A stretch of 64,000 nucleotides of DNA from Caldifermentibacillus hisashii. GTDB lineage: Bacteria; Bacillota; Bacilli; Bacillales; Caldibacillaceae. The notes under the pieces were generated by a model, which searched no databases, had not been told where the DNA came from, and saw nothing but the letters and a program-made list of their open reading frames with translations. Shown here in pieces: positions 8,424 through 16,819 of this stretch (the first letter of the stretch is position 1; the number at the start of each line of letters is the position of its first letter). Position numbers and translations under genes: made by a program. The DNA lies in NCBI RefSeq assembly GCF_027568575.1, contig NZ_JANUVP010000007.1; one strand, given 5' to 3'.

Positions 8424-9713
8424 TTACCCGGTAATACGCTGTAATGCATTTTTTCGCTCAGAATATGCATTCGCTATTACAGATGGACGGAGCATAAAAA
8501 GGGCAATGCCGATGATGATACCGGCCGAGATGAACAATACCCATTCAGCCGCAACCCAATCATAAAGAAACCCATAGATGACCGTCCCAAGCGGCATCAG
8601 AACTTGTGCCATTGTTTCAAGAATAGAAATAACCCTTCCTTTGAAATCATCATCCACACTTTTTTGCATCATGACCCCGATTGGTGTATTTATGATGGTC
8701 AAAAAACTACCGATCGCTAACATTAAAATAAGATAAAACACAAACATAGCCTGATAAGAAAATGGGACAAGTAGAGGTACGGCAATGCCACCGATAACAA
8801 GAGCCAATCCAATAATTCCGTATTTTGCCGTAATGAGTGGGTATTTAATTTCTTTCCGAATCGTTAAATAAACAGATAACAATAACATGCCGACAGCAAA
8901 GGCACCTTCCAAAATTCCAAAATGCTCTGACTTCATTCCCAGTTTTTCGATTAAAACGAAAGAATATCCGACTTGAAAAGAGCCGAAGAAAAAATTAATA
9001 AACAAGGCAATGAAAATAATAGTTTGAATGACCGGTTTCGTTTTTAAATAGGCAAATCCTTCTTTCATACTGACCCACAATTTTTCTTTTTCTTGACCTG
9101 CAACTGGTACATGGCTACGTTTGGCAAATAATTGGAAATCCATCGTTGAATCAAGAATTAGAGCAACTAGAGATGCAATTAAGTAGATTATGAGAAAAAC
9201 AGGAATTGAAACTGCCCCATAAAGTACGCCTCCTAAGGCCGGTGCGACGATGGAGGCCAGTGATATGGACATTTGATTTAGCGACATTGCTTTTTGAATT
9301 CGATTTTCATCAACCAACCCTGAAATTGATGATGTGAAGGTAATACCGGAAAAAGTTGATGTCAATGACAATAGACAGGTGGTTATATAAATGGCAGTCA
9401 GTGATAAGCCATTCATAAGGCTAACTGTCAAAAGCCCGGCAATTGCCAAAACAGAAGCTGCTTGGGCAAGAATGATCGTTCGTTTCCGCGAGAAATTATC
9501 CGCAACGTAGCCAGCAAACGGTGCAGCAATCGTTCGCGGTAAAATACTACAAATTAAATTCAAAGCAAAATTAGTTGCAGATCCGGTTAATTGCAAAATA
9601 TAAAAGCTAATGGCAAAAGAATAAACATTGGCCCCAAATGTAGAAATTAACTTGCTCGTCATAAATGTCCAAAGATGATAAGTTCCCCTTTTTAACTTTT
9701 GTGCTTCGGTCAA
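8424..9713 (-). CDS. MFS efflux transporter (DHA3/EntS-like)
   Basis: 429-residue major facilitator protein with about 12 hydrophobic helices, resembling drug or siderophore exporters of the MFS_3/EntS type. The loop motif AGYVADNFSRKR between helices 2 and 3 is the MFS signature, and PRTIAAPFAG precedes it. The start is TTG at 9713 behind GAAGGGG. It is transcribed divergently from an XRE-TPR regulator, and two identical-class 17-bp operators bracket its promoter, so the neighbour probably represses it. The substrate is unknown. Confidence 0.85.
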   Translation of the reverse strand: MTEAQKLKRGTYHLWTFMTSKLISTFGANVYSFAISFYILQLTGSATNFALNLICSILPRTIAAPFAGYVADNFSRKRTIILAQAASVLAIAGLLTVSLMNGLSLTAIYITTCLLSLTSTFSGITFTSSISGLVDENRIQKAMSLNQMSISLASIVAPALGGVLYGAVSIPVFLIIYLIASLVALILDSTMDFQLFAKRSHVPVAGQEKEKLWVSMKEGFAYLKTKPVIQTIIFIALFINFFFGSFQVGYSFVLIEKLGMKSEHFGILEGAFAVGMLLLSVYLTIRKEIKYPLITAKYGIIGLALVIGGIAVPLLVPFSYQAMFVFYLILMLAIGSFLTIINTPIGVMMQKSVDDDFKGRVISILETMAQVLMPLGTVIYGFLYDWVAAEWVLFISAGIIIGIALFMLRPSVIANAYSERKNALQRITG

Positions 9714-9736
9714 AGAAATCCCCTTCTTTCATTAAG

Positions 9737-9753
9737 GTTAAATTTTATTAAAC
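9737..9753. promoter_or_regulatory. Candidate operator O1
   Basis: GTTAAATTTTATTAAAC, an imperfect 17-bp palindrome just downstream of the MFS -10 box. It shares 14 of 17 positions with O2 at 9792-9808; the centres are 55 bp apart. Confidence 0.55.
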
Positions 9754-9755
9754 AA

Positions 9756-9784
9756 ATTATAACATGGGTCCTTTTGGATATCAA
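9756..9784 (-). promoter_or_regulatory. Promoter of the MFS gene
   Basis: Minus strand TTGATA (9779-9784), 17-bp spacer, TATAAT (9756-9761), lying exactly between the two operator-like palindromes. Confidence 0.75.
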
Positions 9785-9791
9785 TAAATAT

Positions 9792-9808
9792 GTTCAATTA
9801 AATTAAAC
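9792..9808. promoter_or_regulatory. Candidate operator O2
   Basis: GTTCAATTAAATTAAAC, an imperfect palindrome immediately upstream of the MFS -35 box and upstream of the regulator's promoter. Same pattern as O1. Confidence 0.55.
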
Positions 9809-9829
9809 ATTATTTTGTGTAAAACTTAT

Positions 9830-9858
9830 TTTACGGATCGGGAAAAATTTAATATAAT
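9830..9858 (+). promoter_or_regulatory. Promoter of the XRE-TPR regulator
   Basis: TTTACG (9830-9835), 17-bp spacer, TATAAT (9853-9858). The predicted transcript start near 9865 leaves no room for a leader before ATG 9869, which supports the later start at 9884. Confidence 0.6.
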
Positions 9859-9883
9859 TAAAATATGAATGGAGGTGTTTCCC

Positions 9884-11125
9884 ATCTTAACATTAGGAGA
9901 GCGAATCAGGAAATTAAGAAAAGGCAGAGGGTTGACCCTTGAGGCATTAGCCGGTACGAAATTAACGAAAGGGATGCTCAGCCTGATTGAAAATAATAAA
10001 GCGGTTCCTTCCATCGAGAGCTTGAATTATATTGCAAGCCAATTGGGAGTGGATGTTAGTGATTTGTTACAAGATGAAAATGTTCAGGAATTGAGGGATT
10101 TATTGGAACAGGTAGAAAAACTATATTTTACCGACACAAAAACACTTAATAATAACAAAAAGTATCAACAGATTAAAAAAATGATTGAGCCATTTATCAA
10201 TCACTTAACGAAAGGATATGAGTCAGCACGTTTAACGGAGTTGTACGGATATAGCCTTTATCATGTTTCAGAAGATAAGAACTGGAAAAAGTATATTTTG
10301 GGCTCAGCCCAAATGTATGAGAAAATGAATCTGGTGGACAGAAGAGCGAGCGTTGGTACTTTTCAGGTTAAAGTTCAATTTCGTAACCATAAATACGAAA
10401 CGGCATTAAAAATGCTTTTAGCAGAACGGGATTATCTTGAAAAAAATTTTCCGTATATGAGTCCAATGACCAGGCTTGAACTTGATTACCTTGAGGCAGT
10501 ACTACATTTTGCTGTCGGGAATTCACTAGCGGCAATCCGTGTGATAGAAGATGCAATTGCTTTCTCAAAAGTCCATAAAGTTTTTTACCATATTGATGAT
10601 TTGTATCGGATAACTATCGGTTATGGACTAGTGAACCATGACGAAGAAAAAATCAATAATTATTTGAAGAAGTTGCTTGGGTATGCTAACTTTGTCGAAG
10701 ATCCTTTCTATTATGCCTTTAATGATTATACTGAAGCCGAAGTAAGACTTTTTAAACATCAAGATTATGAAGGTGTTATTCGTCTGGTTGATAAATACGT
10801 GACGGGTCTGGATGATACCGAAGTACTGAAACCGTATTTTTTCTTAACGAAAGGGAAGGCCTTGTATGGGTTGGGACGATATCAGGAAGCCGTTCAATTG
10901 TTGGAAAGAGTTGAAATACCACCGTTTTTGCCGCACCCGTTTGACTTAACAATCTTTTATGTGGGAGATTCTTATTTGGCGTTATGTTATTTAGAATTAG
11001 GTCAAATTGAAACGGCTTTGAAATTCGCCACAAGGGCAAAAGAAAAAACAACTCCTCTTCCGGATACATTATTCAAATCATTTATTATCGATACGTATAA
11101 GAAAATTGTTCAACATATTGTTTAA
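9884..11125 (+). CDS. XRE-family regulator with TPR domain
   Basis: DNA-binding regulator of about 413 residues. Residues 1-65 are a helix-turn-helix domain (TLGERIRKLRKGRGLTLEAL, then a recognition helix near KGMLSLIENNK). The remainder is helical with tetratricopeptide-like repeats, as in peptide-responsive regulators of the Rgg/PlcR type. The start is unusual: ATC at 9884 lies 8 nt after a perfect GGAGGTG (9871-9877), and the product would then begin directly before LTLGERIRKL. An upstream ATG at 9869 overlaps that ribosome site and lies almost at the transcript start. It probably controls the divergent MFS gene. The ligand is unknown and no pheromone gene was seen. Confidence 0.8.
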   Translation: MLTLGERIRKLRKGRGLTLEALAGTKLTKGMLSLIENNKAVPSIESLNYIASQLGVDVSDLLQDENVQELRDLLEQVEKLYFTDTKTLNNNKKYQQIKKMIEPFINHLTKGYESARLTELYGYSLYHVSEDKNWKKYILGSAQMYEKMNLVDRRASVGTFQVKVQFRNHKYETALKMLLAERDYLEKNFPYMSPMTRLELDYLEAVLHFAVGNSLAAIRVIEDAIAFSKVHKVFYHIDDLYRITIGYGLVNHDEEKINNYLKKLLGYANFVEDPFYYAFNDYTEAEVRLFKHQDYEGVIRLVDKYVTGLDDTEVLKPYFFLTKGKALYGLGRYQEAVQLLERVEIPPFLPHPFDLTIFYVGDSYLALCYLELGQIETALKFATRAKEKTTPLPDTLFKSFIIDTYKKIVQHIV

Positions 11126-11133
11126 TATTCACG

Positions 11134-11157
11134 AGTGGGTCAATGCCCACTTTTTTT
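11134..11157 (+). terminator. Terminator after the XRE-TPR gene
   Basis: AGTGGG...CCCACT hairpin followed by TTTTTTT. Confidence 0.85.
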
Positions 11158-11212
11158 ATACGTTAAGAAAGTATAAAAATACCAGTAAATAACTTAGGAT
11201 TAGTTTTATTGT

Positions 11213-11389
11213 CTAGCTCCGTGCGCCAGCGACTGAGAAACTAGCTCACCTTTAATGTTCTCTGCGCCATAGCCTATTCGAGGAAGTAAATCTGTTCCCA
11301 TTGCGAGGATGTAGGGCCACAGGACATGGTCAGATATGCGTTCCAACAGGAGTTTGTACGTTGCTAAACGGGCGCTCTTCACTTTTCTT
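11213..11389. repeat. GC-rich interspersed-repeat-like element
   Basis: Begins GTCTAGCTCCGTGCGCC and ends near GGGCGCTC. It is much richer in GC than its surroundings and has no coding frame. Similar GTCTAGCTCC...GGGCGC elements are scattered in intergenic regions of many Bacillaceae genomes (recalled, not searched). No second full copy is seen in this window. Confidence 0.5.
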
Positions 11390-11427
11390 ATATGCCCGGT
11401 AAAAGCAGTAGGGTTGGTGGGAAGGTG

Positions 11428-11583
11428 ATGATAAAAGGAGCGGTTGTAGGATTCTTATCTTTGCAAAATAATTTTAATAAAATTCAGAATCAATTAGAAC
11501 AAAATTTGCCCCTTATACGATCAGGTAGTAAACGGTCCAATTGCGCAAAATTGGGTTTAGTAAATAAAGAAGGAGAAAAGTAA
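11428..11583 (+). CDS. Possible small protein, 51 residues
   Basis: Unrecognised frame starting MIKGAVVGFLSLQNNF, with GGAAGGTG just upstream of ATG 11428 and a terminator 46 bp after its stop. It is basic and Asn/Gln-rich with a short hydrophobic start. The promoter, if any, would lie within the adjacent repeat-like element. It may be spurious; only the ribosome site and terminator argue for it. Confidence 0.25.
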   Translation: MIKGAVVGFLSLQNNFNKIQNQLEQNLPLIRSGSKRSNCAKLGLVNKEGEK

Positions 11584-11628
11584 CTAGTTATGATAAATAA
11601 ATAGAAAAAATACTTTCTTAAATTTATG

Positions 11629-11660
11629 AGCCTTAAGGTAACTACCCTAAGGCTTTTTTT
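11629..11660 (+). terminator. Strong terminator
   Basis: AGCCTTAaGGTA pairs with TACCcTAAGGCT, followed by TTTTTTT. It separates the repeat/small ORF from the YxeA cluster. Confidence 0.85.
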
Positions 11661-11736
11661 GGCAACTTTTTCATCCTCCTTAACGGGCAGTAACATCCAA
11701 CCTAAGATTTTTGATCACATTTTACATTCGTTTTTG

Positions 11737-11791
11737 TTAAGAAAAGCTTAAGAAGTTTCCTAGTTTTTTCTTAAGAAATGAATCCTATACT
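11737..11791 (+). promoter_or_regulatory. Phased TTAAGAA repeats and promoter of the YxeA-ABC cluster
   Basis: TTAAGAA occurs at 11737, 11748 and 11771: spacings of 11 and 23 bp, one and two helical turns. A -10-like TATACT is at 11786-11791 with no good -35. Direct repeats with 11-bp spacing in place of a -35 are typical of OmpR-class response regulators, as expected for a BceAB/YxdLM-type transporter. Confidence 0.5.
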
Positions 11792-11872
11792 GTAGATATT
11801 GATGAAAAGTTCCATTGGGATCCCAAGAACTTAGATTGTCAATAAAGAAACGGGAAAGGTGGATAAAAAAAG

Positions 11873-12232
11873 ATGAGAAAAAAGTTTTTATTTGGTATTT
11901 TCGGAGTCGTTGTGACTGGCGTTTTGATTATGACTTTTATTGGTGAGGAAACTCGAGATAGATTTAATCCATTCATTAAAGAAAAAGATGTTTTTGTTTT
12001 GGTAAAGGATGAAGGAATACCGGACCCTGATTTTCCGCAGAGATATATGTTCAGGTTAAACGGGGTGGATGAATCAGGAGAAACAGATGAAATTAAAATC
12101 ACTACTTCTGTTAAAAACTTCCCAAAAGAAAGTTATTTAAAAGCCCATGTAAAAGGTAAGTATGTTTATGAGTACGAAGTTGTATCTCCGGAAAACATTC
12201 CTGAAAAAGCAATGGAAGTATTGACTAAATAG
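11873..12232 (+). CDS. YxeA-family protein (DUF1093)
   Basis: 119-residue small exported or membrane-anchored protein. Residues 1-25 are a hydrophobic signal/anchor (KKFLFGIFGVVVTGVLIMTFI); the rest is a soluble beta-rich domain with the YMFRLNGVDESGE segment of the YxeA family. In Bacillus subtilis yxeA follows the yxdLM transporter genes; here it precedes the equivalent pair. ATG 11873 follows AAAGGTGG. Its function is not known; it may help sense or resist the same peptide as the transporter. Confidence 0.75.
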   Translation: MRKKFLFGIFGVVVTGVLIMTFIGEETRDRFNPFIKEKDVFVLVKDEGIPDPDFPQRYMFRLNGVDESGETDEIKITTSVKNFPKESYLKAHVKGKYVYEYEVVSPENIPEKAMEVLTK

Positions 12233-12310
12233 TAAAAAGTCCAATAACTAATATTGTCATTGAATTTGACACCGGTTCGGAAAATGTATGCAAAGAATAG
12301 GAGAGTATAT

Positions 12311-13075
12311 ATGAAAAGGTCAGTGATAATTGTTAAAAATATTCAAAAAGTGTATGGGGAAAAGAGAGGAAATCCATCACATGCATTAAAAGGAATATCT
12401 TTCTCGATGGATGAAGGGGAATTTGTTGGCGTTATGGGACCTTCCGGATCAGGTAAAACGACATTACTAAATGTAATTTCAACGCTTGACCATGCAACCG
12501 ATGGCTTAGTTGAAATTGCAGGTACAAACATTACCAAGATGAGGCAAAGCGAACTGGCTGACTTTCGTTCAAAAAAGTTAGGCTTTATTTTTCAGGATTT
12601 TAACCTGCTTGAAAACTTATCAATTTATGAAAATATTGCGTTGCCACTATCACTGCAAGGGGTTTCTTCCAATAAGATTGGGACAAAGGTAGAAAAGGTA
12701 ACAAAGATGTTAAGAATTTCAGACATTCTTTCCAAATATCCATCAGAGGTTTCCGGTGGACAAAAGCAGCGTGCGGCGGCTGCGCGGGCGATTGTGCATG
12801 ACCCTGCCATAATTTTGGCAGACGAACCTACCGGTGCACTGGATTCGAAAAATGCCGCAAGTCTTCTGGAGACGGTGGCAAATTTAAACGAAGAACAAGG
12901 TACATCTATTTTGATGGTCACTCATGATGCTTATAGTGCAAGTTACTGTAAACGTATTTTGTTTATTCAAGACGGAGAGCTGTATAAAGAAATTCACCGT
13001 AGTCAAATGCCGCGCCATGTTTTTTATAAGGAGATATTAGATGTGCTTGCAGAATTGGGTTCAGAGAAAAGATAG
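12311..13075 (+). CDS. BceA/YxdL-type ABC transporter ATPase
   Basis: 254-residue ATP-binding subunit of a peptide-sensing or detoxifying ABC transporter (MacB-like class). Walker A is GPSGSGKTT, the signature is VSGGQKQRAAAARA, and Walker B is IILADEPTGALDS with the H-loop MVTHD. The start ATG 12311 (MKRSVIIVKNIQKVYG) has a GGAGAG site; an upstream frame extension does not. It is 16 bp before the permease gene. No histidine kinase or response regulator gene is adjacent, unlike most BceAB-type modules. Confidence 0.92.
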   Translation: MKRSVIIVKNIQKVYGEKRGNPSHALKGISFSMDEGEFVGVMGPSGSGKTTLLNVISTLDHATDGLVEIAGTNITKMRQSELADFRSKKLGFIFQDFNLLENLSIYENIALPLSLQGVSSNKIGTKVEKVTKMLRISDILSKYPSEVSGGQKQRAAAARAIVHDPAIILADEPTGALDSKNAASLLETVANLNEEQGTSILMVTHDAYSASYCKRILFIQDGELYKEIHRSQMPRHVFYKEILDVLAELGSEKR

Positions 13076-13090
13076 GGAAGGAAATTCGGC

Positions 13091-14944
13091 ATGTTATTTA
13101 AACTTTCTATAACAGGATTAAAAGGTAAGTTAAAAGACTACATCGTTTTGCTTGTTGGTCTTGTCTTGTCCATTTCAATTTTTTATATGTTCCAAACATT
13201 AGCGTCTAACAAGGAATTTCTGGAAGCAAACGCAACTATTAAGTCAATTGGCTATGTGTTTCAAGTCGGATCATTCTTATTGGCAATCATCACATTTTTT
13301 TATGTGTTTTATGCAAACTCATTTTTGATGTCCCTTCGTCAAAAAGAGTTTGGTATGTATATGTTGTTGGGGGCAAAAAAATATAAAGTTGCATTCATTA
13401 TGTTTATAGAAACCATCTTAATTGGAGTGACTTCTTTAGCAATTGGAATCGCCTCAGGTATAGGACTTTCACAAGGTATTGGTCATTTGTTAATGAAGCA
13501 ACTTAATTTTACTGCAAGTGGTTATCGGGCATTATATGTTCCCTCCATAACAGTTACTTGTATATTCTTTGTTGGATTATTTATCCTATCTGCTTTGTTG
13601 AATAGTATGAAATTAGCACGGATGACAGTTCTGGAGCTTGTATACGGAAATACTTACGCTGATTCTTCCGTGATCAAAGGAAAGATGACCGGAATCATAG
13701 CATTCATTTCGATTATTTTATTGGGAATCGGTTACGCATCGATGATTTTTATGGATGTTTTAAAAGAAGCGGGAATCACGATTGCGATGCTTTCGACAAC
13801 AGCGGGGACATATTTATTTTTTGAATCTGTTTTTCCGCTATTTGTAAAGAAGCTTAAAGAAAATAAAACACACAATGAAAAAGGAATTAATGCTTTTACA
13901 TTTGCCCAATTAAAGTTCCGAATCAATGGTTTAACAAAAGTTTTAGCTACCGTAGCCATGCTAATTGCACTGGGAGCAGGAGCCATTTCAGGCGGCATGG
14001 CTTTTAAAAATAATGTGATAAAATCGGCTGATAAATTTGAAATATATGATACTGTCATTTACAACCCAACAGCAGAAGAAATGAAAATTTTAAATGATAT
14101 ACCATTCAAAGATAAAAATGAATATCGTTATAAAACGGATGATCAATATATTTATTATCTAAAAGCAGAGTTAGAAAAAAACCGTCCCTTCATATATGTT
14201 GAAAATGAAGGAAAATATACCGGGAAATTAAAGCGTGTTTCTGAAGACCTGCCATTAGGTGCTGTTTCAAATGATGGACAAGAAATGGATAAAAATACCA
14301 AGGTCATTCCGGATGAATGGGTGACTGCGTTAAGAGGGATACAACCTTCCTATTTGGATTATCTTGACAAAACGATAAAAATTGTAGACATAAAAAGGTA
14401 TAATGAACTACAAGGCAAGGAAGGGCTTGTTTTTATCGGCAAAACAGATAATTTTGCTGCACATACACAAGAATGGAAAAAACTTGACGAATTGCAACTA
14501 GAAAAATATAAACATATCGATGCAGACGACATGCTAAGTAAATATAAAATATATAATGAATTTTATACTGTTTCCAGCGGGACGGTATTTATGGGTTTCT
14601 TCCTAGGCATTGCTTTTTTGGCTATGATGGCGAGCTGTTTAATGTTTAAAATTCTGTCCGGAGCAACAGCAGATATAACCCGTTATGACATGCTTCGTAA
14701 AATTGGTGTCCGCCCTGAGTTACTAACGAAGTCAATCTACAAGGAATTTTTCTTAGTATTTTTGTGTCCGGCTATTGTAGGTATTGCCCACGTATTAATT
14801 GGCATGAATATTTTTGGACTCATTGTCATTGACCCGTATTTTCGTATTTGGTTACCTATTTGTATTTTTTTAGTGATTTATACCATTTACTATATGATTA
14901 CAGTTCAATTATATAAAGGCATTGTTCTTCCAAAAGTAAGATAG
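13091..14944 (+). CDS. BceB/YxdM-type FtsX-like ABC permease
   Basis: 617-residue permease with about ten membrane segments. N-terminal helices lie in the first ~330 residues, followed by a soluble extracellular domain of about 200 residues (roughly 330-510) and three C-terminal helices. This layout defines permeases that work with BceS-type kinases in resistance to antimicrobial peptides. RQKEFGMYMLLGAKK and the C-terminal DITRYDMLRKIGVRPE are the FtsX-like cytosolic coupling motifs. It is the partner of the upstream ATPase. Its target compound is unknown. No clear terminator follows before the 52-bp array. Confidence 0.9.
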   Translation: MLFKLSITGLKGKLKDYIVLLVGLVLSISIFYMFQTLASNKEFLEANATIKSIGYVFQVGSFLLAIITFFYVFYANSFLMSLRQKEFGMYMLLGAKKYKVAFIMFIETILIGVTSLAIGIASGIGLSQGIGHLLMKQLNFTASGYRALYVPSITVTCIFFVGLFILSALLNSMKLARMTVLELVYGNTYADSSVIKGKMTGIIAFISIILLGIGYASMIFMDVLKEAGITIAMLSTTAGTYLFFESVFPLFVKKLKENKTHNEKGINAFTFAQLKFRINGLTKVLATVAMLIALGAGAISGGMAFKNNVIKSADKFEIYDTVIYNPTAEEMKILNDIPFKDKNEYRYKTDDQYIYYLKAELEKNRPFIYVENEGKYTGKLKRVSEDLPLGAVSNDGQEMDKNTKVIPDEWVTALRGIQPSYLDYLDKTIKIVDIKRYNELQGKEGLVFIGKTDNFAAHTQEWKKLDELQLEKYKHIDADDMLSKYKIYNEFYTVSSGTVFMGFFLGIAFLAMMASCLMFKILSGATADITRYDMLRKIGVRPELLTKSIYKEFFLVFLCPAIVGIAHVLIGMNIFGLIVIDPYFRIWLPICIFLVIYTIYYMITVQLYKGIVLPKVR

Positions 14945-15066
14945 AATGATAAATGTATGGATGATGAACGTTTTCGATCAGGTTATGAAGGCGAGGCTAT
15001 CCTCATATTTTTGAAATGCAGATTCAGAAAAGGGACTCAAAATTTTTTAAAGAGAAGTAACTTATC

Positions 15067-15704
15067 TTCTCGTCGTCAATTTTGAGCGAAAAATGTTCTA
15101 TTTTGGCGACGAGGCCCGTTCTCGTCACCAATTTGAAGTGAAAAACGCTCAATTTTGGCGACGAGGCCTGTTCTCGTCACCGTTTTGAGGTGGGAAATGC
15201 CTATTTTTGGCGACGAGCCTGAATCTCGTCACCGTTTTTGAATGAGAAAGCTCCTATTTTGGCGACGAGCCTGAATCTCGTCACCATTTTGAAGTGAGAA
15301 ATGCTCAATTTTGGCGACGAGGCCTGTTCTCGTCACCATTTTAAGGTGGGAAATGCCTATTTTTGGCGACGAGCCTGAATCTCGTCACCGTTTTGAGGCG
15401 GGAAATGCTCATTTTGGACGGTGAAATCTAATCTCGTCACCGTTTTTGGTTGAGAAAGCTTCAATTTTGGCGACGAGACCCGTTCTCGTTACCAATTTGA
15501 AGTGAAAAGCGCTCAATTTTGACGACGAGCCCCAATCTCGTCATCGTTTTTGGTTGAGAAAGCTTCAATTTTGGCGACGAGCCTGAATCTCGTCACCATT
15601 TTGAGGCGAAAAATGCTCAATTTTAACGACGAGATCTAATCTCGTCACCATTTTTGCTCAGAAAACTCGATTTTTTGACGAAGAATCCCGACGAACTGTC
15701 TCAG
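15067..15704. repeat. 52-bp tandem hairpin array (array 2)
   Basis: About 12 units of 52 bp, with GGCGACGAG beginning at 15105, 15157, 15209, 15261 and onward. The unit pattern is TTCTCGTCACC...TTTTGGCGACGAG; CTCGTC and GACGAG of neighbouring halves form a hairpin (GACGAG-N5-8-CTCGTC). The spacer varies between units but keeps its length. The same unit, on the other strand, makes array 1 at 1-472. No protein-coding gene is seen. Confidence 0.95.
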
Positions 15705-15712
15705 GAAAGATA

Positions 15713-15754
15713 AGCGGCCTTAGCCCTCCCTGTATAATAACGGCTAAGGCTGCT
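15713..15754. terminator. Hairpin closing array 2
   Basis: AGCGGCCTTAGCC pairs with GGCTAAGGCTGCT across a 16-nt loop. The following tract is only TTAATTATT, so termination strength is uncertain. The region 14945-15066 holds nothing recognisable. Confidence 0.6.
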
Positions 15755-15862
15755 TAATTATTAAAAACTTGTAAAAATCGTAAATCTCATTAACAGGTGA
15801 CGGAATTTATTGTAAAATAAAAATAATATTCCTTTTCGACCAATACAGGAGGTTTTACAACA

Positions 15863-16819
15863 ATGTTCATTCCAACTCTTCATCCAAAAGTAGAAGTTAT
15901 CTTAAATAATATGGAAAGGGTCATCGTCGGAAAACGTGAAGAAATCATTTTATGTTTGACAGCGCTTTTGGCGGATGGCCATGTGCTATTGGAAGATGTC
16001 CCCGGTGTCGGGAAAACGATGCTTGTTAAATCCCTTGCCAAGTCGGTTAGCTCAACATTCAAACGAATCCAATTTACTCCTGATTTACTGCCTTCCGATG
16101 TACTGGGTGTGTCGATTTATAATCCGAAAGCATTGGAATTTGAATTTCGACCGGGTCCCATTATGGGCAATATTATTTTAGCCGATGAAATTAATCGGAC
16201 AAGCCCGAAAACGCAATCAGCCTTGTTGGAGGGGATGGAGGAAAAGAGCGTGACCATTGATGGCCATACATTTCCTTTACCAAGACCATTTTTAGTTATG
16301 GCCACACAAAATCCGATTGAATATGAAGGGACCTATCCATTACCGGAAGCTCAACTCGACCGCTTTTTATTAAAAATCCACATGGGTTATCCAAGTTTTG
16401 CTGAGGAAATGGAAGTTTTAAGTCGTGTTCAAGAGGAGTTGCCGATTCAGGAATTAACTCCTGTCATTACTTTGGACGAGCTGCTATCTATGCAAAAAGA
16501 GGTAAAAGGCGTATTTGTTGATGATACGATTAAACAATATATTATTTCCATTGTGACAAGGACAAGAAATCATCCGCAAATCTATTTAGGTGTCAGTCCC
16601 CGCGGCTCGATTGCATTAATGCAAGCCTCAAAAAGCTATGCCTATATACAAGGACGGGATTTTGTGCTGCCTGATGATATCCAATTTTTAGTACCTTTTG
16701 TTTTCTCACACCGGATGATTTTGCAATCACAAGCCAGATACGATGGTGTGAATGCGGAAGAAGTTATCTCCTCGATTTTATCGGATACAAAAGTTCCCAT
16801 CCAAAAGGTTGTGAAATGA
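15863..16819 (+). CDS. yeaC: MoxR-family AAA ATPase
   Basis: 318-residue AAA+ ATPase thought to act as a chaperone for partner proteins. Walker A is EDVPGVGKTMLVKSLA, Walker B is ILADEINRTSPKTQSALLEGMEE, and sensor 1 is VMATQNPIEYEGTYPLPEAQLDRF, all characteristic of MoxR. ATG 15863 follows AGGAGG. It overlaps the DUF58 gene by 4 bp and heads a yeaC-yeaD-yebA operon conserved in Bacillus next to guaA. Its specific substrate is unknown. Confidence 0.95.
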   Translation: MFIPTLHPKVEVILNNMERVIVGKREEIILCLTALLADGHVLLEDVPGVGKTMLVKSLAKSVSSTFKRIQFTPDLLPSDVLGVSIYNPKALEFEFRPGPIMGNIILADEINRTSPKTQSALLEGMEEKSVTIDGHTFPLPRPFLVMATQNPIEYEGTYPLPEAQLDRFLLKIHMGYPSFAEEMEVLSRVQEELPIQELTPVITLDELLSMQKEVKGVFVDDTIKQYIISIVTRTRNHPQIYLGVSPRGSIALMQASKSYAYIQGRDFVLPDDIQFLVPFVFSHRMILQSQARYDGVNAEEVISSILSDTKVPIQKVVK

